A DNA stretch of 5,861 nucleotides from Euzebya sp051004735 (GCA_051004735.1 JBPCKA010000034.1:1-5861); one strand, 5' to 3'. Shown: positions 1 to 5,237, numbered from the stretch's first letter. The notes: a model not told the origin generated them from the sequence alone. A program made the numbers and translations.

Positions 1-926
1 GGCGAGGGTGTCGGAGCCTCGGTCTGAATTCCGTCATCGGGTGTTGTATCGGGGGTGTCACCAGCGGGGGCATTGGTGCCGGCCGATTCGCCGAGAGCGG
101 GGCTGAAGGCGTTGAGATTGCCGTAGACCTGGACGCTCAGGCCGATCGGCACACGATCGAACAGCCACTTGGCGTCGGCCCGGGTAACCCGGATACACCC
201 GTGCGAGGCCGGGTATGCCGGCACGGAGTTTGAGCCGTGGATCGCCCACCCCCCGTGAAAGTACATCGGGTCATACAGCGTTCCGAGCGCCGCTTCCCGC
301 ACGCCGCTGATGTGACGCTCGACGGTGAAGTTGCCCACCGGGGTCAGGGACCTTGCGGTACCACCGCCCGGGTTGGAATAGGTCCCACCCGAACCCGATG
401 AAATCGGCAGGATCCGGGTCAACTCCCCTCCCTGCACCAGATACATAACCTGCGTATCCAGGTCCACCTCGATCCTGTTGCCCGCGCCTCCCCGCAAGGT
501 CGGGATGGCCGGGTCCGCCAACGCGGCAAGCGTGTTGGGACCCACGACACCGTCGGCACCCAACCGTTGGACCTTCTGGAACGCCTGGACCGCGCTGGCT
601 GTGGCGGGTCCCGCTTCCCCGTCGATCGGTCCGACGTAGTAGTGCAGGTCCGTAAGTCGACGCTGGACCATCTCGACGTCTCCGCCCGGGGTCGGGGTGG
701 GGGACGCCGTCGGGGTCGGTGTCACAGCCGTGGTGGGCACCTCAGTGGGCGCGGCCGTGGGCGACGGGAAAAGGTCGGGCTCGGTCTGTGGGACCGGATC
801 TGGCGCGGCCACATCGGCTGACGGTGTGGGCTGAGTTGAGCGCAGGCCACCGTTGATGACGGCGGCCGAGCCGATACCGACGGCAATCAGCACCAGGGCC
901 AGGGCTATGAGGATCGTACGTTTCAT
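1..926 (-). CDS. L,D-transpeptidase (YkuD domain) with peptidoglycan-binding domain, 3' end outside window
   Basis: Extracytoplasmic enzyme expected to form 3-3 cross-links between peptidoglycan stem peptides using a catalytic cysteine. The frame is open from the ATG at 926 to the left edge (308 codons, no stop), so the C-terminus is missing. Visible order: an uncleaved-anchor or signal helix at residues 4-24 with no lipobox cysteine; a Pro/Thr-rich wall-spanning linker at about 31-82; a PG_binding_1-like domain at about 83-140 (MVQRRL, AVQAFQ, DGVVGPNTLAAL); and a YkuD catalytic domain at about 150-270. The active-site signature is present: H230-G, then SHGCIRV at 241-247 with C244 as nucleophile and R246. 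A Pro/Thr/Asp-rich tail follows residue 270. An in-frame TGA lies 20 codons upstream and no other start lies between, so the start is well fixed, although no good Shine-Dalgarno sequence is seen. It is divergent from the ORF at 1082. The family assignment is firm; the specific paralogue is not assignable. Confidence 0.95.
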   Translation of the reverse strand, partial: MKRTILIALALVLIAVGIGSAAVINGGLRSTQPTPSADVAAPDPVPQTEPDLFPSPTAAPTEVPTTAVTPTPTASPTPTPGGDVEMVQRRLTDLHYYVGPIDGEAGPATASAVQAFQKVQRLGADGVVGPNTLAALADPAIPTLRGGAGNRIEVDLDTQVMYLVQGGELTRILPISSGSGGTYSNPGGGTARSLTPVGNFTVERHISGVREAALGTLYDPMYFHGGWAIHGSNSVPAYPASHGCIRVTRADAKWLFDRVPIGLSVQVYGNLNAFSPALGESAGTNAPAGDTPDTTPDDGIQTEAPTPS

Positions 927-977
927 GGGTGGGGAAGGCTCGCTCGGCGGGTCGGGGGCGCTGAGGAAGGTTGCCCC

Positions 978-1082
978 GTGTCATTCAGTCTGACGCACGA
1001 ACCCCCATTTCGGTTCATACCATCGGAAAAAACTTTTCGGCAGGACATCACGATGCCTGCCCACTGTCGTTGTCGACAGTGA
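978..1082 (+). CDS. Possible 34-codon leader ORF, coupled to the downstream small gene
   Basis: The GTG at 978 is preceded by a very good Shine-Dalgarno sequence (GAGGAAGG at 963-970, 7-nt spacing). The frame runs 34 codons to a TGA whose last base is the A of the ATG at 1082 (TGATG overlap). The last codons lie inside the 8-bp inverted repeat at 1062-1081. The peptide (starts MSFSLTHEPPF, ends CRCRQ) is not recognised, and the stretch is less G+C-rich at third positions than neighbouring genes. The arrangement fits a translated leader controlling the next gene, but it could equally be chance in a 5' untranslated region. Confidence 0.22.
   Translation: MSFSLTHEPPFRFIPSEKTFRQDITMPAHCRCRQ
1062..1081. 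promoter_or_regulatory. Perfect 8-bp inverted repeat next to the start codon at 1082
   Basis: CACTGTCG (1062-1069), loop TTGT (1070-1073), CGACAGTG (1074-1081). As RNA it would fold into a hairpin ending exactly at the ATG at 1082, so it could hide or present that start. As DNA it could be an operator in the divergent region between the L,D-transpeptidase gene and the small ORF. No T-run follows, so it is not a standard intrinsic terminator. Function is inferred only from position and symmetry. Confidence 0.4.
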
Positions 1083-1333
1083 TGGATCACACACCCCGCT
1101 CCGAGCGCGTCCAGCGCACCGTCACCGTCGTCGTGCAGTACGCCGTCGACGTTGACCACGCCGTCGAGGTCCTTGTCGCCGAGTTCGGGTTTGACCAGAC
1201 CTTCCTTGCCCTGGCCCAGGTCACCGACAATCCGGCGGTCCATCGGGCCATGTGGACCGCGCTGTCAGTGCACGTCAACGGCTACTCCCAGTTGGCCGGA
1301 ACCGACGACCCCGGTCAGACACCACGCCACTGA
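1082..1333 (+). CDS. Small uncharacterised protein, 83 aa
   Basis: The family is not recognised. From the ATG at 1082 the frame encodes 83 residues. Codons from about 1100 to 1330 carry mostly G or C in the third position, like the certain genes nearby, and the product has an ordinary mixed composition: a Val/Ala-rich stretch (VVVQYAVDVDHAVEVLVAEF), then FLALAQVTDNPAVHRAMW, then a short polar tail. There is no signal peptide, membrane helix, cysteine or metal motif. The same frame is open back to a TTG at 971, but that 5' part (971-1081) is AT-richer and unlike coding sequence, so the start at 1082 (or the GTG at 1079) is preferred. An antisense ORF over the same bases has a Gly/Asp-rich, shadow-like product. 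The stop is 26 bp from the stop of the convergent pseudogene. Existence is probable, not certain. Confidence 0.5.
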   Translation: MDHTPRSERVQRTVTVVVQYAVDVDHAVEVLVAEFGFDQTFLALAQVTDNPAVHRAMWTALSVHVNGYSQLAGTDDPGQTPRH

Positions 1334-1359
1334 CTGGCGCCTGACCGTCGGACCAACGA

Positions 1360-1911
1360 TCAGTTCAACGAGATCGACACGTCAGACAGCAACTGGTAGC
1401 TCCCCTGGGGCATGATCGGCGCGTTGATCGCGCTGGGTTGGACGGTGCGCTGTAGACAGTGACCTGGGCGTCGGCCGCAGCCGCCACATGGTGGGGTGTC
1501 GCGACGCCATGGCGGAGCGAGGGCGAAGATCGGCCCGGCGTACTGCAGGTAGTACGGCACACCGAACTGGAACTGGTGCTCATAATCGAGGCCAGGCCGG
1601 CCGAGGGGACGATGGTGACCAGACCCTGCGGGTTCTACGCAGCTGCCACGTTCTGGGTTGCGGCAACGGCGTATCAGCGCGGTGCGAAGTAGCCCACCAG
1701 GCCGGTCCGGTTGCCCGCAGCGTCAAGCGGGTTAGGAAAGACCCGCTCCCCGATCCGCTGGTGCAGGGTGCCGTGATAGACACTTGCCTCAAGGATGCGC
1801 GGCATAGTCAAAAGTCGGCGGTGCGACGACATTCGCCTGGGCAACGGCCGGGACGGCCAGAGCGGTCAGCAACATGGTCAGGGCAGCGACGACGCTGATC
1901 ACAACACGCAT
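1360..1911 (-). pseudogene. Decayed gene for a small secreted protein (several frameshifts and stops)
   Basis: The ATG at 1911 opens a textbook Sec signal peptide (MRVVISVVAALTMLLTALAV, cleavage likely after AVAQA, residues 22-26). It stops after 40 codons at TGA 1789-1791. Protein-like sequence resumes in another frame from 1793 (ASVYHGTLHQRIGERVF, PLDAAGNRTGLVGYFAPR), is cut by TGA at 1674-1676 and TAG at 1635-1637, and continues (YAVAATQNVAAA, NPQGLVTIVPSAGLA). It shifts near 1590 to DYEHQFQFGVPYYLQYAG, shifts again near 1500 to AADAQVTVYSAPSNP, and shifts back near 1428 to SAINAPIMPQGSYQLLSDVS, ending at the stop at 1360-1362. Pieced together it would be an exported protein of roughly 180 residues with no cysteines and no recognised domain. 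The two internal stops could each come from one C-to-T change (CGA to TGA, CAG to TAG). Indel-type sequencing error is the alternative, but the flanking long genes are clean. Confidence 0.8.
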
Positions 1912-2006
1912 TGATCTGGGGCCTTTGGGTCGAGTGTGGTCACACGACAGTTCGACGTCGGCGCCGCAATTCCTGCTGGGTACAGTGCGGCAATGTGCAT
2001 TCGGTC

Positions 2007-2011
2007 AGGGG
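2007..2011 (+). promoter_or_regulatory. Shine-Dalgarno sequence deciding the NUDIX start
   Basis: AGGGG at 2007-2011 sits 7 nt before the ATG at 2019. The same frame is open for 36 more codons upstream, back to an ATG at 1911, but that part encodes an Arg/Cys/Trp-rich, shadow-like stretch and overlaps the divergent pseudogene start. A TANNNT box (TACAGT, 1981-1986) upstream could be the -10 element; no convincing -35 partner was seen. Confidence 0.5.
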
Positions 2012-2018
2012 TCTTGTC

Positions 2019-2642
2019 ATGAGCGCCCTGGCACCGCGGATGGACAGTGCCTTCAGGGACCTGGTGCGCGACAGGTTGGCGTCATTCGAGGTGCTACCCG
2101 AGCCCGATACCGGGCTGCGTCGCGCCGCCGTATGCGTGGCGCTGACGGGTCGGTCGGATGAACCAGCCGAGCTGGTGTTGTGCCGACGCGGCCGGGTGGG
2201 CAGCCATCGCAACCAGTGGGGACTGCCAGGCGGTCGGGTCGATACGGGTGAAACCCCGCAGCAGGCGGCCTTGCGTGAGCTGACGGAGGAGGTTGATCTT
2301 GACGGGTCCGATGTGCTGGGGCGACTGGATGACTATGTCACCCGGTCCGGCTATCACCTGACACCGTTCGTGGTCTGGTGTGTGGACCAGTCCCCTCGGG
2401 TTGCGAGCCCTGCCGAGATCCACTCGGTCAACCGCGCGCCGCTGGCAGAACTGCTGCGGTCTGACTCGCCGCGATGGCTGGTCATCCCCGAGAGCGACCG
2501 GGAGGTCCTGCAACTGCCGATCGGCGATCACCTGATCCACGCGCCCACCGCGGCCGTGATGTATCAGTTCGCCGAGGTCGTGCTGCACGACCGTCATACC
2601 CGTGTCTCCATGGTCGAGGAGCCGGTTTTCGCCTGGCGCTGA
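2019..2642 (+). CDS. NUDIX hydrolase, CoA diphosphatase-like
   Basis: A predicted cytoplasmic Mg2+-dependent pyrophosphohydrolase of 207 residues. The Nudix box spans residues 72-94: G72, E78, R86-E87, E90-E91, L94. This matches GX5EX7REUXEEXGU except that the final Gly is Asp (D93); the metal-binding glutamates are intact. LVLCRRG (52-58) and QWGLPGG (66-72) are the usual flanking strand and entry. After the box, LGRLDDYVTRSGYHLTPFVV (100-119) resembles the LGxLDDYxTxSGxxVTP region of the NUDT7/NudL coenzyme A diphosphatases, so CoA or acyl-CoA hydrolysis to 4'-phosphopantetheine and 3',5'-ADP is a reasonable inference. The complete NudL signature is not evident, so other nucleoside-diphosphate substrates remain possible. 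It heads the plus-strand group, 38 bp before the Trx-like gene, and may be co-transcribed with it. Confidence 0.93.
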   Translation: MSALAPRMDSAFRDLVRDRLASFEVLPEPDTGLRRAAVCVALTGRSDEPAELVLCRRGRVGSHRNQWGLPGGRVDTGETPQQAALRELTEEVDLDGSDVLGRLDDYVTRSGYHLTPFVVWCVDQSPRVASPAEIHSVNRAPLAELLRSDSPRWLVIPESDREVLQLPIGDHLIHAPTAAVMYQFAEVVLHDRHTRVSMVEEPVFAWR

Positions 2643-2680
2643 ATCGTCAGCCTATACCCATCGGGCGTATAACCACAGGG

Positions 2681-3103
2681 ATGGTTGGGCGTACGGACGT
2701 CGTGGTGGCTTTCCTGGTCATTGTGATCGGATTAGCCGGCATCGCCCAGGTGCTGCTGTCCGATGCACACGACGACCACGATCCGGTGCATGGCTTGCAG
2801 CAGTTGGATCTGCTGTATCTGGATCAGCCCGCCCCGCTGGCGGGGGAACTCGGTTTCACGACGTCGGGGCCGACCCTCTTGGTGGTGTGCCAGGACTGTT
2901 CAGCACCCTCGGTGTCCGTGACGACAACCGTGACGAACGACCCGGAGGTCGCCGCTGCCTACGGCTTGCGTCGCGCTGACGGCAGCGTCGGTCCTGGCTA
3001 CGCCCTGATTGACCGCTCGGGCGTCCTGCGCTACCGCACCTTTGACCCCGGTCTGTCGCAGCACGCACGTGAGATCGACATTCTTGTGGCGGGACTGCCG
3101 TGA
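2681..3103 (+). CDS. Membrane-anchored thioredoxin-fold protein with CQDC motif
   Basis: 140 residues. One N-terminal hydrophobic helix (about residues 7-26) probably anchors it, with the rest outside the membrane. A short His/Asp-rich stretch (HDDHDPVH, 30-37) follows. From about residue 60 the layout is thioredoxin-like: strand TLLVV, then the C70-Q-D-C73 redox motif, a middle helix region, and a strand pair GPGYALIDRSGVLRYR (104-119) with P105 in the place of the cis-proline loop, ending in a helix (HAREIDILVAGL). It is shorter than a typical TlpA or ResA. A role as a thiol-disulfide oxidoreductase, or as a lost-activity relative, is inferred from fold and motif. The start at ATG 2681 is chosen because upstream in-frame sequence overlaps the NUDIX gene and is Arg/Pro-rich shadow. 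AGGG touches the ATG with no spacing, so initiation may be weak or coupled; a GTG at 2702 is an alternative. Its stop overlaps the next start by 4 bp. Confidence 0.85.
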   Translation: MVGRTDVVVAFLVIVIGLAGIAQVLLSDAHDDHDPVHGLQQLDLLYLDQPAPLAGELGFTTSGPTLLVVCQDCSAPSVSVTTTVTNDPEVAAAYGLRRADGSVGPGYALIDRSGVLRYRTFDPGLSQHAREIDILVAGLP

Positions 3104-3687
3104 GCGTCCGAGCGCGAATCGGCCTCGGCATGATCGTGGCCGCCGAGGCCTATTTCCTGTGGCGCTATGCGTCCCTGGGCACCGAACTGCACTACTGGCT
3201 ACACCTTCTCCACGGGGTGGCCTTCGGGTTGGGCGCGTGGGTGGCGGTCAACGTCGTCCGCAGGCGAGCGTTGACGGTGGCAGCTCAGCGGGAAGGTGCG
3301 CTGGCAGCCGGCTTTGCCGGGCACATGTATGCCGCGGTGCCAGACATCGTGTTTCTGGCGGCGGGCGCACTGCATGTCCGCTGGATGGACGTCTTCGCCA
3401 TACACATCCGCATCCACATGGTCCCTGCAGCGTTGTGGGTGTCGTGGGCGTTCATGGTGCTGGCAGTCGCCGGCTGGGTGGCTCTTGCATCTGGGCGGCG
3501 CTGGATGGCGGGCGCCCTGGTGGCGACGTTGGTGGTCGCGGTCACGGTGGCCGTGTCGTTGGCCCCACCGATCCCCTCAACTGTTCAGGAGGTGCGCACA
3601 CTGGCCGCCGACGGTCTGTGGTGCCCGTTGCAGTTGCCCCAACCGGAGACTGATCCGCCTGGTGACCTGGTCACGCCCAGGTCGTAG
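3100..3687 (+). CDS. Histidine-rich polytopic membrane protein of unknown function
   Basis: 195 residues from a GTG at 3100 that overlaps the preceding TGA (GTGA), a classic sign of translational coupling. About five hydrophobic segments are visible: roughly residues 7-24, 32-53, 71-93, 106-131 and 137-156. A soluble tail of about 40 residues follows, with a single Cys (C175). Seven histidines lie in or near the membrane segments: H31, H35 and H38 (HYWLHLLHG), H75 (GHMYAAVPD), H92, H102 and H106 (AIHIRIH), with D82 in a PD motif. Repeated intramembrane His and Asp suggest metal or heme binding. The H...PD pattern loosely recalls YdjM/PLC-like membrane metal-dependent hydrolases, but I cannot assign a family. 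Pairing with a membrane-anchored Trx-like protein suggests a joint envelope or redox role, which is inference. The tRNA begins 12 bp after the stop. Confidence 0.9.
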   Translation: MSVRARIGLGMIVAAEAYFLWRYASLGTELHYWLHLLHGVAFGLGAWVAVNVVRRRALTVAAQREGALAAGFAGHMYAAVPDIVFLAAGALHVRWMDVFAIHIRIHMVPAALWVSWAFMVLAVAGWVALASGRRWMAGALVATLVVAVTVAVSLAPPIPSTVQEVRTLAADGLWCPLQLPQPETDPPGDLVTPRS

Positions 3688-3690
3688 GCT
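3662..3690 (+). promoter_or_regulatory. Likely promoter of the tRNA-Leu gene
   Basis: GTGACC (3662-3667, like TTGACN), a 17-bp spacer, and TAGGCT (3685-3690, fits TANNNT) place transcription start within a few bases of the tRNA 5' end at 3700. The -10 box contains the TAG stop of the membrane-protein gene. The -35 is also the left arm of a perfect 6-1-6 inverted repeat (GTGACC T GGTCAC, 3662-3674). Match and spacing are good, but no experimental support is visible. Confidence 0.45.
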
Positions 3691-3699
3691 CCCCCGCAT

Positions 3700-3786
3700 G
3701 CGCGAGTGGTGGAATCGGCAGACACGCCAGGTTTAGGTCCTGGTGCCCGAAAGGGTGTGGGGGTTCAAATCCCCCCTCGCGCACCA
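3700..3786 (+). tRNA. tRNA-Leu, anticodon TAG (UAG)
   Basis: 87 nt including an encoded CCA (3784-3786). Acceptor stem GCGCGAG (3700-3706) pairs perfectly with CTCGCGC (3776-3782), followed by discriminator A3783. Anticodon stem CCAGG/CCTGG (3727-3731, 3739-3743) encloses the loop TTTAGGT with anticodon TAG at 3734-3736. The long class-II variable arm (GCCCGAAAGGGT, from 3745) is as expected for leucine. T-arm GGGGG-TTCAAAT-CCCCC lies at 3759-3775. It reads CUA and other CUN codons. The segment after it looks like accessory DNA; tRNA-Leu genes are common integration sites. Confidence 0.98.
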
Positions 3787-3845
3787 CCCCTGACCTGGTC
3801 TTTTACTGCGAGTACGGTGACTAAGGACTAGGGGTAGTTCAGGCT

Positions 3846-3878
3846 CATCTCGTGACCACGCCGTGACCACGGGAGATG
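3846..3878. repeat. Nested inverted and tandem repeats
   Basis: CATCTC (3846-3851) and GAGATG (3873-3878) are inverted arms. Between them are two copies of CGTGACCACG (3851-3860 and 3862-3871), 11 bp apart, about one helical turn. The second lies within CCGTG-AC-CACGG (3861-3872). Tandem half-palindromes spaced one turn apart resemble a repressor or recombinase binding region. The function is unknown. Confidence 0.4.
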
Positions 3879-3883
3879 GGAAA

Positions 3884-3897
3884 GTGTGGTCCCACAC
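3884..3897. repeat. Short inverted repeat GTGTGG-TC-CCACAC
   Basis: Perfect 6-bp arms with a 2-bp centre, six bases after the nested repeat at 3846-3878 and possibly part of the same binding region. A close variant, GTGTGGTCACAC, lies at 1934-1945 upstream of the NUDIX gene. Confidence 0.3.
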
Positions 3898-4066
3898 GAG
3901 GTCATCGGTGGGCACACGTGGACCCCGGCGGCTGGCATCGGTCACCGTGCGTGGCCGGCCCGACCAGTCCAATAACGGCCGATTCTCCGGACCCCGTTCC
4001 GCGAGCAGCAAGCTCGCCGAGGTCGCTCCGTCATCGACCTCCATGCATAGGAGTCGCGGTCAGTGA

Positions 4067-4405
4067 CTACGGTCCGTCTACGGTCTCTACCGATCGAGGG
4101 ATTTGCTCCACTCGAAGACCGAAACGGTCCCGGACCTCTCGATGGAGGAGGTCCTCTTCGGCCAGCCCAGTTGTGGAGACCTCCCACTCAAGGTCCCACG
4201 GTGGGTGTTGCCCGGTCCGATCGAACAGCGAGACAGTTCCTTCAACCCCTGACGGGTCGTGACGCGCGAGTCCAGCGACGGCGCGTAGTTTGTGGTCGTG
4301 AAGGGACTCCGCCCACAGCCTGCAAAGCTCGTAGTTCTCAGTGCTGTGAATGGCTGCCGTTATGCCGAACTGGCGTGCTTTAGACGACCGGAGGTCCGCC
4401 ATCAC
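4067..4405 (-). CDS. Orphan hypothetical protein, 112 aa
   Basis: The family is not recognised. It opens with GTG at 4405 (an ATG follows directly at 4402), with a TAG seven codons upstream in frame, and ends at TAG 4067-4069. The product is soluble and polar with a protein-like composition: ITAAIHSTENYELCRLWAES (about 15-34), HDPSGVEGTVSLFDRTGQHP (about 49-68), PWDLEWEVSTTGLAEEDLLH (about 69-88), and REVRDRFGLRVEQIP. It has no membrane helix and a single Cys. Third-position G/C bias is weaker than in the genes left of the tRNA, consistent with foreign origin. There is no clear Shine-Dalgarno sequence. It could be a free-standing accessory gene or the 3' part of a larger gene that lost its start. 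The opposite-strand ORF over the same region looks like a shadow. Confidence 0.42.
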   Translation of the reverse strand: MMADLRSSKARQFGITAAIHSTENYELCRLWAESLHDHKLRAVAGLARHDPSGVEGTVSLFDRTGQHPPWDLEWEVSTTGLAEEDLLHREVRDRFGLRVEQIPRSVETVDGP

Positions 4406-4521
4406 GAAGGACTGCCCGCTGACCTACCCCATGTTGACAGAGAGGGCAGACGGATGCTCGGAGCGCCCGATAGGCGTACGCTGTTGTCGTGTCCGTAGCT
4501 GAGTAGACTCCCGAGCCGCAT

Positions 4522-4650
4522 GTGGTGGTGCTGCCACCCGACGAGGCCGCTCGCCGCGCTCGGCCCCTCCCCAGCGGCGAGGACCTCGCGTTGGAGGACC
4601 TCACCGACGAAGAGTGGGACGCATTTCAGCAGGCACTTGCTGAACGGTGA
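4522..4650 (+). CDS. Short acidic antitoxin-like ORF (42 aa), possibly only a C-terminal remnant
   Basis: From GTG 4522 (two further GTGs follow at once) the frame gives a protein tail: VLPPDEAARRARPLP (about 3-17), SGEDLALEDLTDEEW (18-32), DAFQQALAER (33-42), ending at TGA 4648-4650. The DLTDEEWDAFQQAL ending and basic-then-acidic layout resemble the C-terminal, toxin-binding ends of small actinobacterial type II antitoxins; this is recall of a style, not a demonstrated family match. A TAG six codons before the GTG blocks a longer frame, so either it is a tiny gene (TAGACT at 4504-4509 could be a -10 giving an almost leaderless message) or the DNA-binding N-terminus has been lost. No toxin gene follows: the next 200 bp hold only short broken frames. 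Confidence 0.35.
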   Translation: MVVLPPDEAARRARPLPSGEDLALEDLTDEEWDAFQQALAER

Positions 4651-4856
4651 GCCTTCACCCAACTCGTGGACATCATGTGGGCACCGATCCGCGTCAAGCC
4701 TAGGGATGATGGGGACCCCGATTCCGGGGACCTCTGTTGACGGCTGATACCTCTGGAACGGAAAGCCGGGTTGCGCGATTGCCCAGAAATCGCAGCCGAG
4801 TTTCGATGATTGACCATCCATAGAGAAGGGCTGCCGTTCTCGGGGTACTCAGTAGG

Positions 4857-5076
4857 ACAACTGAGCAGATAACCCGTTGGCGCCACCAGGCGGTTGCGCA
4901 AGCACGCCTGCAGGACCGGTCTTGGGCCGAGATAGGTGTGGCTCTAGGAATCTCCCGCCAGGCAACGCGGGAGCAGGTCAGTGCGAACGTCGTCGAACTG
5001 TCACGAGATCCGGATCTTCACTCCGGCCGAAACGCTGGCCGAGCTCGAGGCTGCCCAGGGATCCAGTCCGCGTTGA
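4857..5076 (+). pseudogene. Helix-turn-helix protein remnant, frameshifted and without a start
   Basis: In one frame from 4857 the translation contains RWRHQAVAQARLQ followed by DRSWAEIGVALGISRQATRE. This is the SWAEIG-ALG-SRQA helix-turn-helix pattern common in small actinobacterial DNA-binding proteins. The frame loses its protein character after about 4980. In the frame shifted by one base, IFTPAETLAELEAAQGSSPR runs to TGA 5074-5076 and looks like the genuine C-terminus, so a single-base indel probably lies around 4980-5020. No ATG or GTG precedes the HTH in frame (TAG at 4821-4823), so the 5' end is also lost. It was probably a transcriptional regulator or the DNA-binding half of a toxin-antitoxin pair; no partner is intact. 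Confidence 0.5.
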
Positions 5077-5237
5077 GTTCTAGCCCTCAGTTCCCCACCA
5101 CTTCACCATCAGATACAGCCAGAGGTATCCACAGCCGACCGAATCGTTGGCTATGATCCAAGGCGCGGAGACGACCAGTTTCCCGCACAGAACCTAGAAG
5201 TCCAAAGACAATCAGATTGGCCTCAAAAGGTGTCTGA

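Larger units (their letters stand above)
3787..4066. other. 280-bp stretch with no supported gene, boundary between core-like and accessory-like DNA
   Basis: Open frames here on both strands have scattered third-position composition and unfamiliar products. The minus-strand frame from 4044 ends in the tRNA antisense and is rejected. No intrinsic terminator with a proper loop was found after the tRNA; TGACCTGGTC followed by TTTT at 3791-3803 has arms too close to fold. The stretch does hold the inverted repeats at 3846-3897. Confidence 0.5.

Noticed and set aside
58..249. Minus-strand ORF over the YkuD active-site region
   Set aside because: Out-of-frame shadow of the L,D-transpeptidase gene, which is open in another frame across the whole stretch.
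923..1243. Minus-strand ORF of 106 codons whose TGA overlaps the L,D-transpeptidase ATG (ATGA), with a dockerin-like DLDGVVNVDGV stretch
   Set aside because: The overlap is suggestive, but the product is Gly/Asp-rich as expected for antisense of GTC/GCC-rich codons, its end crosses the AT-richer divergent region, and the plus frame at 1082-1333 is more protein-like.
1325..1339. Inverted repeat CGCCA-CTGAC-TGGCG over the stop at 1333 as a terminator
   Set aside because: Only 5 bp of stem and no T-run; too weak to call between the convergent genes.
1488..1898. Plus-strand ORF of 136 codons
   Set aside because: Antisense of the decayed secreted-protein gene; Arg/Gly-rich product with no domain.
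2094..2597. Long minus-strand ORF of 167 codons
   Set aside because: Antisense shadow of the NUDIX hydrolase.
3009..3653. Plus-strand ORF of 214 codons
   Set aside because: Alternate-frame shadow of the histidine-rich membrane protein; Arg/Gly-rich, with no plausible start signal.
3733..4044. Minus-strand ORF of 103 codons ending in CARGDLNPHTLSGTRT
   Set aside because: Its last part is the antisense of the tRNA-Leu gene, a well-known source of false protein annotations; the rest has no recognisable coding character.
4402..4821. Minus-strand ORF of 139 codons
   Set aside because: Mixed composition with clustered Ser/Gly/Leu, antisense to the antitoxin-like tail, and overlapping the start of the orphan gene; no family signs.
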